Source of the DNA: Glutamicibacter creatinolyticus
GTDB taxonomy: Bacteria > Actinomycetota > Actinomycetes > Actinomycetales > Micrococcaceae
Direction of reading: 5' to 3'
DNA length: 64,000 bases
Assembly: GCF_006094275.1 (NCBI RefSeq)
Contig: NZ_CP034412.1
Span: 2,914,001 to 2,978,000 of the forward strand
Shown one piece after another: positions 34,278-42,961 of the stretch (the stretch's first letter is position 1; each line of letters starts with the position of its first letter). Both the position numbers and the translations under genes were made by a program. Under the pieces are notes generated by a model, which ran no database searches, was not told where the DNA came from, and worked only from the letters and a program-made list of their open reading frames with translations.

Positions 34278-34799
34278 ATGGATGACATGAACACCGCACC
34301 GGACACCGTCACCGCTCCAGCCGCCGCCAGCACCCCCAATCCCGGGGACCTGGCCTGGCATATGGGCATGATCCTGCGCGGGCACCAGTCACGGTTCGCC
34401 GAGGCGGTCGCCGGGATCCCCTGTGGGGTGCGCGGCTTCCAGCTGCTGTCCACGGTGGTGCACCATGACCCGGCCAACCAGCAGGCGCTCGGTGGGCACC
34501 TGGGAATTGACCGCACCGTGCTGACCTACCTCATTGACGACCTCGTGCAGGCAAACCTGGTCGAACGCATCCCCGCCCCCTCCGACCGGCGGGCGCGCAA
34601 GATTATCGCCACCGCGCAGGGGCTGGAAACCCTGAAGCGGCTCGAGGGCAAGGTCGCGCAGGCGGAGCAGGAACTGCTCGCCCAGCTCGATGAGAGTGAA
34701 AGCCGCCAGCTGCAGGAGCTGCTGGCCAAGCTCTCCCTGACGGTGCGCAACCTGCAGCCGGGCACCAACCCCTGCGATGCCGTGGAACAGCTGGGCTAG
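34278..34799 (+). CDS. MarR family transcriptional regulator
   Basis: 173 aa from ATG 34278; ATG 34287 is an alternative. No ribosome site precedes either, but TATATT at 34264-34269 could be a -10 box giving a leaderless message at 34278. The winged-helix DNA-binding part is LGGHLGIDRTVLTYLIDDLVQANLVERIPAPSDRRARKIIAT with the MarR wing motif PSDRRAR. A cysteine (IPCGVRG, about residue 55) lies in the region where redox- or electrophile-sensing MarR proteins have theirs. Probably represses the divergent reductase-LLM pair. Confidence 0.88.
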   Translation: MDDMNTAPDTVTAPAAASTPNPGDLAWHMGMILRGHQSRFAEAVAGIPCGVRGFQLLSTVVHHDPANQQALGGHLGIDRTVLTYLIDDLVQANLVERIPAPSDRRARKIIATAQGLETLKRLEGKVAQAEQELLAQLDESESRQLQELLAKLSLTVRNLQPGTNPCDAVEQLG

Positions 34800-34812
34800 G
34801 AGCCAACACCCA

Positions 34813-34870
34813 AAAGACCCCGGGAACCGGCGGTCGGCCAGCAAGCCGATCACCCGTTCCCGGGGTCTTT
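34813..34870. terminator. Strong bidirectional terminator between marR-like gene and arcA
   Basis: 34813-34827 is the exact reverse complement of 34856-34870 (15 bp, A- and T-flanked), between two convergent genes. Confidence 0.85.
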
Positions 34871-34922
34871 GCGCGCCAGTGCCCCACCCCGTCAACGGCG
34901 GGGCACCCGGGGCAGGTGCGTG

Positions 34923-36170
34923 CTAGTACTGCACGGCGTCCCGCTCAATGGGGCAGGTCATGCAGTGCCCGCCGCCGCGTCCACGGCCCAGCTCGGCGCC
35001 GACAATCGGCAGCACCTCGATGCCGGCGGCACGCAGCGCATCATTGGTCTGGGTGTTGCGGTCATAGGTGTACACCACGCCGGGGCGCAGGGCCACGGCG
35101 TTGTTGCCGCTGTCCCACTGCTGGCGTTCGGAGTCATAGTTGTTCCCGGCGGTGGCCACCACCCGCAGCTTGGGCAGGTTCAACGCCTGGGCGACCACGT
35201 CGGTGAAGCTCTTGGTGCCATGGTCAATCACCCTGACCCCCGGGTCCTGATCGGAGGGACGCAGCGAGAAGGTGTGCACCTCGCCCATGATCTTGGGATA
35301 CAGGGTCACCACGTCATGGTCCACGAAGGTGAACACGGTATCCAGGTGCATCGCCGCACGCAGTTTCGGCATCCCGGCCACGATCACGTGCTCGGCCACC
35401 CCCTGGCGGAACAGTGAGGAGGCCAGCTGGGTAATGCCGTGGCGGGAGGTGCGCTCGCTCATGCCAATCAGCACCACCCCGTTGCCCACCGGCATCACAT
35501 CCCCGCCTTCCACGGTCACCTGGCCCCACTCCTGTTCGGGATCCCCCCACCAGATCGTCGAATCCCGGAATTCGGGATGGAACTTGTAGATCGCCTTCAT
35601 CAGCAGGGTCTCATCCCGGCGAGCATCCCAGTACAGCGGGTTCAGGGTCACTCCCCCGTAGATCCAGCAGGTGGTGTCCCGGGTGTAGAGGGTGTTGGGC
35701 AGCGGCGGCATCAGGTACTCATAGATGCCGCGGGATTCGCGGGCCAGGTTCACGTAATCGGTGCGGTAGTCCTCGGGCAGGTCGCTGGTGGCCATGCCGC
35801 CCAGCAGCAGTTCGGACAGGCGGCCCTCGTCCAGCGAATCCAGGTAGGCCCGGGTACCCTCGACCAGCCCGCCGCCCACCACGTTGGGCACCACCTTACG
35901 TTCCAGCAGCCACTGCCGGGCTTCGGCCTGGGCCATGGTCTGGGTGAGCACCTCCTGCAGCTCCAGCACCTCCACCCCGTTGCCGCGCAGGTTGGAGACG
36001 AAGTCTGCGTGGTCGCGCTGGGCGCTTTCCACCCACATCACGTCGTCAAACAGCAGGTCGTCACAGTTCGACGGGGTCAGCCTGCGGTGGGCCAGCCCCG
36101 GCGCGCACACCAGCACCTTGCGCAGCTGCCCGACCTCCGAATGCACACCCTTGCCCGTGGTTTCGCTCAT
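34923..36170 (-). CDS. arcA: Arginine deiminase
   Basis: Hydrolyses arginine to citrulline and ammonia, first step of the arginine deiminase pathway. 415 aa. Guanidino-group motifs: [34 protein letters not shown], and the nucleophilic cysteine in [15 protein letters not shown] at the C-terminus. The upstream gene in the same direction is the arginine/ornithine antiporter arcD, 84 bases away. No arcB or arcC is in the window, so citrulline processing must be encoded elsewhere, or the pair serves acid protection. Confidence 0.95.
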   Translation of the reverse strand: MSETTGKGVHSEVGQLRKVLVCAPGLAHRRLTPSNCDDLLFDDVMWVESAQRDHADFVSNLRGNGVEVLELQEVLTQTMAQAEARQWLLERKVVPNVVGGGLVEGTRAYLDSLDEGRLSELLLGGMATSDLPEDYRTDYVNLARESRGIYEYLMPPLPNTLYTRDTTCWIYGGVTLNPLYWDARRDETLLMKAIYKFHPEFRDSTIWWGDPEQEWGQVTVEGGDVMPVGNGVVLIGMSERTSRHGITQLASSLFRQGVAEHVIVAGMPKLRAAMHLDTVFTFVDHDVVTLYPKIMGEVHTFSLRPSDQDPGVRVIDHGTKSFTDVVAQALNLPKLRVVATAGNNYDSERQQWDSGNNAVALRPGVVYTYDRNTQTNDALRAAGIEVLPIVGAELGRGRGGGHCMTCPIERDAVQY

Positions 36171-36254
36171 GGTCCGTGTTCCTTCCGTTCCTTGCGAATC
36201 GGACAGCCGCCCGACCCTGGTGGTTTCTCGTTGTGCAGTTCAGCGACTGTCGCC

Positions 36255-37703
36255 CTAGAAGTGGATCCACCCCGCGCCCAGGGCCACGACGCCCAGCAGG
36301 GCGCCGAGCAGGGAGAGGGCAAAGATCACCGGTTCGCGGCCTTCGAACGCCTTGCGTCCCTGCTCCCGGCGGGCCATGACGAACAGGATGGTGGCCGGGG
36401 CGTAGATGATGAAGGAGAGCAGCAAGAAGTGCCAGCCGGCGGCGAAGACCAGGAAGACGGTGTAGGCCACCGCCAGCACCGAGGTGAGAAGGTCCCGCCC
36501 GGAGGCCCGGCGCTCCCCCTGCCCGTGCCGGGCAGCGTAGGCCACCTTCACCGCCTACAGCGCGGCGAGCAGGAACGGGATCAGCGTCAGGGAGCTGGTC
36601 AAATCCAACGCCAGGTCCAGCGCGTCCTCGGCGAACAGCAGGATGACCAGCATGCCCTGTACCAGCACGGAGGTCAGCAGCACCGCGTTCACCGGCACGT
36701 CGGTGCGGTTCAGCTTGCCCAGGAAGCAGGGCATGTCCCGTTCGTTTGCGGCGACGCTGAGCACCTCGGCGGCCATCAGCGACCAGGCCAGGTAGGCGCC
36801 CAGCACCGAGATGATCAGCCCAATGCTCACAAACCAGCGGCCCCACGGGCCGACCGCGTATTCCAGGATCCCGGCCATGGAGGGCTGCTCCAGCTGGCTG
36901 ATCTGCTCCATCGGCATCACCCCGTAGGAGACGATGGTGACCGAGGCAAAGATCGCGAACACGGACAGGAACCCCAGGATGGTGGCCCGTCCCACGTCCG
37001 TCCGGCGCCGGGCGTGGCGCGAATACACGCTCGCGCCCTCCACGCCCAAGAAGACAAAGACGGTGACCAGCATCGTGGAGCGGACCTGCTCAAAGAGTGA
37101 TCCGGCGTAGTCCGCGCCGTACCAGTTCTGCCGCAACGCCTCCGGGTCCAGCACGAACAGGCAGATCAGGATGAAGATGATGATCGGCACCAGTTTGGCG
37201 ATGGTGACAATCTGGTTGACCAGGGCCGCGCTTTGCACGCCCCGGCGGATCAGCAGGAAGAAGACCCACAACCCGATCGAGGACAGCCCCACCGCCAGCA
37301 GGGTGGCTCCGGAACCCAGCCCGGCCACCCCCAGCCCGGAGAGGGTGGACATGATGAACACCCAGTAGAAGGTGTTGCCCGCGCATGCGCTGGCCCAGTA
37401 CCCGAAGGCGGCGAAGAATCCGAGGTATTCCCCGAATCCGGCCTTCGCATAGGCGTACACCCCGGCGTCCAGCTCGGGCTTGCGGTTGGCCAGCATCTGG
37501 AAGACAAAGGCGAGCATGAGCATGCCGGCCCCGGCGATGATCCAGGCGATGACCGCACCGAAGATCCCGGTTTCGCTGGCGAACCTGCCCGGCAGTGAGA
37601 AGACCCCGGCGCCCACCATGGAACCGACGACCACGCCGGTGAGGGTGAGCATGCTGAGTTTGGCTACGTGGCCCTGTGTCGCTTCCCCGGTCTCAGCTGC
37701 CAT
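36255..37703 (-). pseudogene. arcD: Arginine/ornithine antiporter arcD interrupted by an in-frame TAG
   Basis: APC-family antiporter exchanging arginine for ornithine. From ATG 37703 the frame gives VAKLSMLTLTGVVVGSMVGAGVFSLPG and the following typical ArcD helices, up to TLIPFLLAAL. Codon 383 is TAG (36555-36557). The same frame then continues, without shift, as AVKVAYAARHGQGER and two more hydrophobic helices to a TAG-independent natural stop at 36255. Total 482 codons matches full-length ArcD. A tyrosine codon (TAC) would restore the usual aliphatic-Tyr-x-Val-Lys sequence at this point. Without readthrough the product loses about 100 residues and its last two or three helices. Confidence 0.85.
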
Positions 37704-38030
37704 GCTTGGTTCATCTTTCCCTCGGCGTGCCACTGCGAACATGCATCCGGCCACTCATCGTGGTACCCGATGCCCGGGCCCCGGTTCGGGCCGCACGCTC
37801 CGGACGACGCAACGACGTTGGAAAACAGCCAAGTGGTCGGCGATCTGCTGTCAGTATCCAACTATCCAAAGCGGCCTGTCAACGCTCCCGGCGCGCTGCC
37901 AGGAAGCTGGATTTCCGCACGGACACCGGCATTCGCCCGTGCTGCCGAGCCCGTTCCACCCCCGGCATTACGGGGGTTGCCACCGCGGCATGGGCAACAT
38001 CACTGCGCGGGGTTGGCGCCTTAAATGCGT
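37704..38030. other. Intergenic region upstream of arcD
   Basis: About 330 bases between the divergently placed arcD start and the ABC-operon terminator. AGGGAAAG lies some 13 bases before the arcD start. No convincing ORF, operator palindrome or ARG-box-like repeat was found by eye. Confidence 0.4.
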
Positions 38031-38077
38031 CAGGGCCGCGATGGCGGGAAGGGGCGCTTCCCGCCGTCGCGGCCCTG
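38031..38077 (-). terminator. Terminator of the ABC exporter operon
   Basis: 38031-38051 pairs with 38057-38077 over 21 positions with one wobble, directly after the ABC stop at 38087 on the minus strand. Confidence 0.85.
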
Positions 38078-38086
38078 CGGACAGGA

Positions 38087-40168
38087 CTACCGTCCGGTCT
38101 CGGCCTGCTCCCCCGGGGTGGGGGAACCGGCGGCGGCCGGGGCGCCGGTCACCGGCACGGCGGCGGTGTCCGGGTTGGCGTCCACGTCCTCGGCCGGACC
38201 GGAGAACTGGGACTGGTACAGCCGGTAGTAGGCGCCCTCGGCGGCCAGCAGCTGCTCGTGGCTGCCCTGCTCCACGATCCGTCCGGCCTCCATCACCAGG
38301 ATGGTGTCCGCGTCGCGGATCGTGGACAGGCGGTGGGCAATCACGAAGCTGGTGCGGTCGGTGCGCAGCGCCGCCATGGCCTGCTGCACCAGCAGCTCGG
38401 TGCGGGTGTCCACCGAGCTGGTCGCCTCATCCAGGATCAGCAGCGAGGGGTTGGCTACGAACGCGCGGGCGATGGTGATCAGCTGCTTCTCACCGGCCGA
38501 GACGTTGGTGCCCTCCTCGTCGATGACGGTTTCATAGCCCTCGGGCAGGGCGCGGACGAAGCGGTCCACGAAGGTGGCCTTCGCCGCCTCGATGACCTCG
38601 TCATCGGTGGCGTCCAGCCGGCCGTAGCGGATATTTTCCATGATGGTCCCACCGAACAGCCAGGCGTCCTGCAGCACCATGCCCACCTTGGAGCGCAGGT
38701 CCGCGCGGGACAGGTGGGTGATGTCCACGTTGTCCACCAGGATCCGCCCGGAGTTCAGCTCGTAGAAGCGCATCACCAGGTTCACCAGGGTGGTCTTGCC
38801 CGCCCCGGTCGGCCCCACGATCGCCACCGTGTGCCCGGGATCCGCGTCAAAGGACAGGTTTTCGATCAGCGGCTGGTCCGGGTTGTAGGAGAAGCTGACG
38901 TCCTGGAAGGAGACGTGCCCGTCGGTGCGGGCCGGCAGCTGGGTGCGCGCATCCTCGGCCTCCTGCTCCTCGGCGTCCAGCAGCTCGAAGGTGCGTTCGG
39001 CGGAGGCCACACCGGACTGCAGCATGTTGGCCAGCCCGGCCATCTGCCCCAGCGGCTGGGTGAACTCGCGCGAGTACTGGATGAACGCGGTCGCATCCCC
39101 CAGGCTCATCGACCCGGAGGCCACGCGCAGCCCGCCGACCACGGCGATGCCCACATAGGAGAGGTAGGAGACGAAGTTCATCACCGGCATGATCATGCCC
39201 GAGACGAACTGGGCCCCGAAGCTGGCCTTGTACAGTTCGTCGTTGCGCTGGGTGAAGCGCTCCACCATGTCGTCCTCGCGCCCGAAGACCTTCATCAGCT
39301 CGTGGCCGGAGAAGGATTCCTCGATCTGCCCGTTCAGCGCACCGGTGTTCTTCCACTGGGCGGTGAACAGCTTCTGCGCCCGGGTGCCGATGATGCCGGC
39401 GGCCACCGCGGACAGCGGCAGCGCCACCAGTGCGATCAGCGCAAGCTGCCAGGAGACCACGAACATCATGATCACAATGCCCAGCACGCTCAGCGCGGAC
39501 TGCACCAGCTGGCTCAGCGCCTGCTGCAGCGCGTTTTGGATGTTGTCCACGTCGTTGGTCACCCGGGAGAGGATGTCCCCGCGCTGGCGGGTGTCGAAGT
39601 AGTTCAGCGGCAGTGCGTTGATCTTGTCCTCAACGTCCTTGCGCAGCCGGTACACCACCTTCATCACCAGGCGGTTCAGCAGCCAGCCCGAAAGCCACAT
39701 GAAGATCGAGGCGATGAAGTACATCGACAGCACGATCAGGATGAAGCGGGAGAGCTGGGTGAAGTCGATGCCCTGCCCGGGCACGAAGTCCACCCGGGAG
39801 AGCATGTCGGCCTGGGTGTCATCGCCGCTGTCGCGCAGCTGCTGGATCAGCACGTCGGCCGGGGTCCCGGCCGGGATGTTCTTGCCGATCAGCCCGGCGA
39901 AGATCACGTCCATGGCCCGTCCCAGCACCCGTGGGGCGGTGACCGAGAGGACCACGTAGATGCCGATCATCGCGAAGACGATGCTCATCCCCAGCTTGTA
40001 CGGGGCGAGCAGTCCGACCAGGCGTTTGGCCGAGGGCCAGAAGTGCTGGGCCTTGCGTACCGGGGCCTCGTCCCAGGTGTCGCTGCTGGCCGCGGCCGCG
40101 AATTCGTCGACCTCTTCCAGGCTCGCATCCACCTCGGGGGCCGAGGAGTTCTTCTTCTGATCCGCCAT
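38087..40168 (-). CDS. ABC exporter subunit (fused membrane and ATPase domains), catalytic NBD
   Basis: 693 aa, six membrane helices after a charged about 60-residue N-terminal tail rich in acidic residues, then the nucleotide-binding domain: Walker A GPTGAGKTTLVNL, signature VSAGEKQLITIARA, Walker B LLILDEATSSVD with the catalytic glutamate, and the H-loop histidine in VIAHRLST. Its start codon directly follows the stop of the upstream ABC gene (TAG then ATG), so the two are translated together and should form a heterodimer. Exports lipids, drugs or peptides; substrate unknown. Confidence 0.93.
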   Translation of the reverse strand: MADQKKNSSAPEVDASLEEVDEFAAAASSDTWDEAPVRKAQHFWPSAKRLVGLLAPYKLGMSIVFAMIGIYVVLSVTAPRVLGRAMDVIFAGLIGKNIPAGTPADVLIQQLRDSGDDTQADMLSRVDFVPGQGIDFTQLSRFILIVLSMYFIASIFMWLSGWLLNRLVMKVVYRLRKDVEDKINALPLNYFDTRQRGDILSRVTNDVDNIQNALQQALSQLVQSALSVLGIVIMMFVVSWQLALIALVALPLSAVAAGIIGTRAQKLFTAQWKNTGALNGQIEESFSGHELMKVFGREDDMVERFTQRNDELYKASFGAQFVSGMIMPVMNFVSYLSYVGIAVVGGLRVASGSMSLGDATAFIQYSREFTQPLGQMAGLANMLQSGVASAERTFELLDAEEQEAEDARTQLPARTDGHVSFQDVSFSYNPDQPLIENLSFDADPGHTVAIVGPTGAGKTTLVNLVMRFYELNSGRILVDNVDITHLSRADLRSKVGMVLQDAWLFGGTIMENIRYGRLDATDDEVIEAAKATFVDRFVRALPEGYETVIDEEGTNVSAGEKQLITIARAFVANPSLLILDEATSSVDTRTELLVQQAMAALRTDRTSFVIAHRLSTIRDADTILVMEAGRIVEQGSHEQLLAAEGAYYRLYQSQFSGPAEDVDANPDTAAVPVTGAPAAAGSPTPGEQAETGR

Positions 40169-41902
40169 CTAGGCCACCTCCTCCGCACTGTGCTGGGACG
40201 AAACGATTTCCTGGTAGGTTTCCGAGCTTTCCAGCAGCTCCTCATGGGTGCCGCGAGCCACGATTTCCCCGTGGTCCAGCACCAGGATCTGGTCGGCCCG
40301 GGTGATCGTGGAGACGCGCTGGGCCACGATGATCACCGCGGCGTCCTTCGTCGGCTCGGCCAGGGCGGCGCGCAGCTTCGCGTCGGTGGCCACGTCCAGT
40401 GCCGAGAACGAGTCATCGAACAGGTAGGTGCGCGGCTTGGCGGCCAGGGCCCGGGCGATGCACAGGCGCTGGCGCTGCCCGCCGGAGACGTTGGTGCCGC
40501 CCTGGGAGATCTTTGAGTCCAGCTGCCCCTCGCGTTCGGCGACGAAGTCCGCCGCCTGGGCAATGTCCAGCGCCTGCCACAGCTCAGCATCGCTGGCCCT
40601 CTGCGCCCCGAAGCGCAGGTTGCTGGCGATGGTGCCGGAGAACAGGTAGGGGCGCTGCGGGACGGCGGAGATGTTGCGCGAGATCGCATCCCGGCCCAGT
40701 TCATCCACCGGCACCCCGCCGATCAGAATCTGCCCGCGGGTCACGTCGTAGAGCCGCGGGATCAGGTTCAGCAAGGTGGTCTTGCCCGAACCGGTGGACC
40801 CGATGATCGCGGTGACCTTGCCCGGCTGGGCGGTAAAGGAAATGTTGTTCAGCACCGGGGCCTCGGCACCCGGGTAGCCGAAGCTGACGTTGCGGAACTC
40901 CACGGTGCCCGGGGTGGGCAGGTGCACCTCACGGTCCTCGGCCTCGGTCATGCTCGGCTTGGTGTCCAGCACCTCGCCGATGCGGTCGGCGGAGACCATG
41001 GCGCGCGGGACCATCATGGCCATGAAGGTGCCCATCATGACCGCCATCAGGATCTGCAGCAGGTACTGCAGGAATGCGGTCAACGCCCCGACCTCCACCT
41101 GCCCGGCATCCACCCGGTGCCCGCCGAACCACAGCACGGCGGCGGTGGACAGGTGCAGGATCATCGAGATCGCCGGGAACATGAGCACGAACAGGTTGCC
41201 GACCTTGACACCCAGGTCGGTCAGCTTCTGGTTCGCGTCCGCGTAGCGCTCGGTCTCGTGCTGTTCGCGCACGAACGCGCGCACCACGCGGATGCCGGTG
41301 ATCTGCTCGCGCAGCACCCCGTTGATCCCGTCAATGCGCACCTGCATCTGGCGGAAGAGCGGCATCAGCTTGATGACCAGGATGCCCACCACAATCAGCA
41401 CCACCGGCACCGACACCCAGACCAGCCAGGACAGGCCCGGATCCTCGCGGATGGCCATGATGACCCCGCCAATGGACATGATCGGGGCGGTGATCATGAA
41501 GTTCAGCAGCATCAGGGTGAGCATCTGCACCTGCTGCACATCGTTGGTGCCGCGGGTGATCAAGGTGGCGGCCCCGAACTTGTTCACGTCCTGCGCGGAG
41601 AACGTGGAGACCTGCTCGAACACGGCCTGGCGGATATCCCGGCCCAGGCTCATGGCGGTCTTGGCGCCAAAGTAGACGGCGCCGATCGCGGTGATCACCT
41701 GCACGAAGGCAACGACCAGCATGATCCCGCCGGTGCGCCAGATGTAGTCAATATCGGTGTTGACGACACCCACGTCAATGATCTTGGCGTTCAGGCTGGG
41801 CAGGAACAGCGTGGCCATGGTGGTGGCCAGTTGCAGGATGAAGACCGCAACGATCCACCCGGCATAGGGTTTGGAGTGTTTTAGGATGAGCTTCAGAAGC
41901 AT
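40169..41902 (-). CDS. ABC exporter subunit with degenerate ATPase site
   Basis: 577 aa with six membrane helices, Walker A GSTGSGKTTLLNL, a canonical signature VSGGQRQRLCIARA, but Walker B is TYLFDDSFSALD, with Asp instead of the catalytic Glu, and the H-loop has VAQRVST instead of the usual AHR. These two changes define the degenerate site in heterodimeric exporters such as TM287/288 and LmrCD. The catalytic partner is the next gene. Confidence 0.93.
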   Translation of the reverse strand: MLLKLILKHSKPYAGWIVAVFILQLATTMATLFLPSLNAKIIDVGVVNTDIDYIWRTGGIMLVVAFVQVITAIGAVYFGAKTAMSLGRDIRQAVFEQVSTFSAQDVNKFGAATLITRGTNDVQQVQMLTLMLLNFMITAPIMSIGGVIMAIREDPGLSWLVWVSVPVVLIVVGILVIKLMPLFRQMQVRIDGINGVLREQITGIRVVRAFVREQHETERYADANQKLTDLGVKVGNLFVLMFPAISMILHLSTAAVLWFGGHRVDAGQVEVGALTAFLQYLLQILMAVMMGTFMAMMVPRAMVSADRIGEVLDTKPSMTEAEDREVHLPTPGTVEFRNVSFGYPGAEAPVLNNISFTAQPGKVTAIIGSTGSGKTTLLNLIPRLYDVTRGQILIGGVPVDELGRDAISRNISAVPQRPYLFSGTIASNLRFGAQRASDAELWQALDIAQAADFVAEREGQLDSKISQGGTNVSGGQRQRLCIARALAAKPRTYLFDDSFSALDVATDAKLRAALAEPTKDAAVIIVAQRVSTITRADQILVLDHGEIVARGTHEELLESSETYQEIVSSQHSAEEVA

Positions 41903-42133
41903 GTGGTTTGTCCTCGCTAGCGTCAGCCCCGAAACCGCTGGGCGCGAACCGGTTTTTCGGCGCAGGGATTTGAGGGCGAAAGCCAGTCTAGTAGTCCCCG
42001 TTGGGCTTTGGAGTCATCCTTTTGATTGAATTGTGCCAATCACTTATGGCGTTCGACACGTTCCCCACCGCGCAGGACTACCCGCCAGGGCTGAAGTTGG
42101 CAGGAATCCGCGAATCGACGCGCAACAACGGGC

Positions 42134-42505
42134 TCAGGGCAGCGCGTCCGCGACCGCCTTGGCGGCGCGATGGCCGGTGACGGCGGCGGCCAACAGCCAG
42201 CCGATCACCAGCAGGTAGCCCGCCCCGGCCACCGCGAAGCCAACAGGGGGCCGAAAGAGCGCCGCGCACAGCACGGAAGCCGCCAGCAACAGCCATCCAC
42301 TGCGGGCTGCGCGGGCCATCTGCGGAACCGCGGCGGCGTGGCCCGTCAGCCAGGCCTCGTCCGAGGCCAGCGTGGCGCTGGTGCGAAGGCCCACCACGGC
42401 GTTGCGCCGCAGGCTGCCGCTGCGCATGGATCCAACCAGCAGCTGGCCGGTCAACGTGATGATTCCCAGTCCCGCCAGGAACGGGATCACCTCAACCCAG
42501 CCCAT
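42134..42505 (-). CDS. SdpI family membrane protein
   Basis: 123 aa from ATG 42505, preceded by AAGGGAAG. Three hydrophobic segments. The conserved SdpI motif RRNAVVGLRTSATLASDEAWLTGHAAA is complete. SdpI gives immunity to the SdpC toxin in Bacillus, but in actinobacteria most members are of unknown role; no sdpC-like gene is adjacent. Confidence 0.85.
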   Translation of the reverse strand: MGWVEVIPFLAGLGIITLTGQLLVGSMRSGSLRRNAVVGLRTSATLASDEAWLTGHAAAVPQMARAARSGWLLLAASVLCAALFRPPVGFAVAGAGYLLVIGWLLAAAVTGHRAAKAVADALP

Positions 42506-42809
42506 ACCCCTGCTTCCCTTGCCGCCTCTGCCACGGTTTGCCGCGGCTGCCTCCACGGTACCGCAGATCCCCGGCGCACCCGCGCCCGGTCTTCCCTGTA
42601 CGCACAAGCCGCAGGGGGTTCACTAGGGGTTTTGGCAAACGCCGCGTGACCGCCCGGCAACCAGCATGGACAAGAGGTGAACTCCGGCAGAACTTGTCCG
42701 AACAGGCCCGGTTTTTCATTGTCTGACGCCCGCCGGCGGGCCACCATGGTCATGGCCCGGCCAGTTCCGGGCGGATCATCCTTTTGAACTCTGACCATTG
42801 AGAACACCC
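42506..42809. other. Intergenic region between the SdpI gene and the phosphodiesterase
   Basis: About 300 bases containing no convincing gene. A GCCCGCCGGCGGGCC-type palindrome is present near 42730. Confidence 0.35.
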
Positions 42810-42961
42810 GTGAAATCATCCTCGCGCATCCGCGCATCCGTGGCCGCTTCCGCGCTGGCGCTGGCCGTAATTGCTCGGTCGCCGCCGAACCGGCCTCGGC
42901 CCCGCAACCCCAGCTGGCCGCCAAGAAGTCCACCGCGGCCCATGAGGGGCTGCCCTCGGGC
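42810..42961 (+). other. Out-of-frame signal peptide and N-terminus of the phosphodiesterase
   Basis: GTG 42810 opens KSSSRIRASVAASALALAVIA, a textbook signal peptide, in a frame that then ends as arginine/proline-rich nonsense. From 42878 a different frame, continuous with the phosphodiesterase, encodes VAAEPASAPQPQLAAKK, a normal mature N-terminus. One base is missing near 42871-42877 to join them. Confidence 0.75.

Noticed and set aside
37676-40516. 946-codon open frame on the plus strand opposite the ABC genes
   Set aside because: It is antisense to genes with complete ABC motifs; its translation is His/Gln/Gly-rich low complexity, a usual by-product of GC-rich codon bias.
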